NCBI GenBank assembly: GCA_001644045.1
Contig: LUUF01000083.1
Span: forward strand, 1-64,000
From: Methylomonas methanica
Lineage (GTDB): Bacteria; Pseudomonadota; Gammaproteobacteria; Methylococcales; Methylomonadaceae
Direction: 5' to 3'
Length of the DNA: 64,000 nt
Shown: positions 63,430-64,000 of the stretch, one piece after another
How the letters are laid out: each line of letters opens with the position of its first letter
How positions within the stretch are numbered: the stretch's first letter is position 1
Translations under genes and position numbers: made by a program
The notes under the pieces: model-generated
Database searches by the model: none
Told to the model about the DNA's origin: nothing
What the model saw: the letters and a program-made list of their open reading frames with translations, nothing else

Positions 63430-63924
63430 ATGTTTTAGGCTGTACCTAGCCTCTAATATCATCCGCTTATAATTCGACACGCTAGGCCCGGCCAGACAGC
63501 TTGATATACACGTCAACCGTACTGGACTCGCCAAACCGAACGAACTGTAAACATTGAAGGCGCATAGCAATAAAACCTGGATGGGTACATTAACTGCCAT
63601 TGTCGACGTGTGTCATCGAGATAGGCTGTAACCAACACATTTCAACAGCATGTCAGAGCGGCGCGCTTTAGTTCAAATGCTAGACCAACGCACCAAATTG
63701 GCTCGTCAAAATTAACTACAACCTGACTGCGGTTGAAAAAGCGTTATTGGAGAGGTTCCGTATTTCGTTATTCAAAAGAGCTGCTAGTATTGTTTACGTA
63801 TTGGCGACACAGACTTTATGGAATAGCCCGCTGTTGACCCAATCCTGAAATAATTTCTACGTATCTTCGTAACCAAGGACCGGAACACTACCCCTCAAAT
63901 ATTAACTGAATTAGCTGACTGTAT
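63430..63924 (-). pseudogene. Decayed second copy of the WecG/TagA-family gene
   Basis: Read on the minus strand, the region translates in changing frames to segments matching the intact gene at 61094-61873: IQSANSVNI (intact IQS-IKSVDI), LFQDWVNSGLFHKVCVAN (intact LFQEWIAIGQSHQVCIAN), AALLNNEIRNLSNNAFSTA (intact ACLTDSELRDISNKALSTM), DMLLKCVG (intact DLMLKCLD) and VNVPIQVLLLCAFNVYSS (intact VHVPVQLGVGAAFDFHSG). The start ATG has become ATA (63922-63924), stops and frameshifts are frequent, and about 200 bases of the middle are missing. The sequence in front of the start also matches that of the intact gene. Confidence 0.75.
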
Positions 63925-63974
63925 TCCGTGGTCTGTCAGGCTATTGGAGCATGAGTTAATAAAAGGAGAAAAAA

Positions 63975-64000
63975 ATGTTATCTAAACTCGTCATCACACT
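63975..64000 (+). CDS. Start of a gene continuing beyond the window
   Basis: ATG 63975 follows AAAAGGAGAA with a spacing of about eight bases, a strong ribosome-binding site, and reads MLSKLVIT before the edge, the kind of start seen with an N-terminal signal or membrane segment. Only eight codons are visible, so nothing can be said of its function. Confidence 0.6.

Larger units (their letters stand above)
62846..63974. other. Long region without an intact gene
   Basis: Over 1.1 kb containing the paired repeat (62872-63003), a 26-codon ATG frame at 63022-63102 that I cannot support as a gene, the 21-bp tandem repeat (63141-63328), a minus-strand terminator (63402-63428) and the decayed wecG copy (63430-63924). 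The bases 63929-63974 are the leader of the gene starting at 63975. Confidence 0.7.

Overview
The window reads as chromosomal DNA of a gammaproteobacterium. The supporting gene sets are hemCDXY, ybbA/ybbP next to tesA, bifunctional rlmKL, a two-subunit pyruvate carboxylase, valS, gltA and REP elements with a RAYT transposase. Gene content and protein style resemble Methylococcales (Methylomonas-like methanotrophs), but no methane or methanol oxidation gene is present, so that placement is inference. I found no rRNA, tRNA, CRISPR array, prophage or complete insertion sequence.

Layout. 1-2 kb: the 5' part of a cheD gene running off the left edge, then an unknown membrane protein. 2-9 kb: housekeeping genes on the + strand (rlmKL-acyP, then hemC-hemD-hemX-hemY with overlapping or nearly abutting genes). 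9-11.4 kb: two single-protein response regulators with enzymatic outputs (HD-GYP and PP2C-type phosphatase). 11.4-16.8 kb: ubiD and the ybbP/ybbA exporter divergent from tesA. 16.8-19.7 kb: a family 2 glycosyltransferase, a GNAT protein and a PEP-CTERM-like protein. 20-25 kb: pyruvate carboxylase subunits, threonylcarbamoyl-AMP synthase and tadA. 25.4-28.7 kb: a decayed or mis-assembled stretch with an HtrA-like protease and two photolyase-family genes, all carrying frameshifts in the same direction. 28.9-34.1 kb: unknown proteins, a MerR/TipAS regulator and a hybrid kinase/LuxR response-regulator pair. 34.2-39 kb: accessory region with lipoproteins, a TonB-like protein, two PEP-CTERM proteins, a duplicated 121-bp promoter segment carrying a palindrome, and four copies of a terminal-inverted-repeat element. 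39-45.2 kb: pgi, a cupredoxin-centred membrane/periplasm cluster, a MOSC protein and a host-attachment-family gene behind a perfect FNR-type box. 45.4-52.6 kb: valS followed by a sensory run (HDOD-GAF, dual receiver, Aer-like PAS, chemoreceptor with CZB domain). 52.7-59.4 kb: rlpA, two glycine-zipper proteins, a 1342-residue membrane protein and a REP-flanked RAYT. 59.6-64 kb: gltA, a wecG-family glycosyltransferase, an unknown protein, a 21-bp tandem repeat, a decayed second wecG copy with its terminator still present, and the first codons of a further gene.

The most interesting parts are: (i) the cupredoxin pair 41078-42701 and its membrane neighbours, a plausible uncharacterised copper-related module; (ii) the split aerotaxis receptor with a phospho-dead receiver protein beside it; (iii) the duplicated palindrome promoter next to the LuxR-type regulator; (iv) a repeat element forming the N-terminal codons of a PEP-CTERM gene; (v) the wecG relic, which no long open frame reveals. 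Coordinates and motifs were read by eye; no database search was possible, so family assignments rest on recalled motifs.
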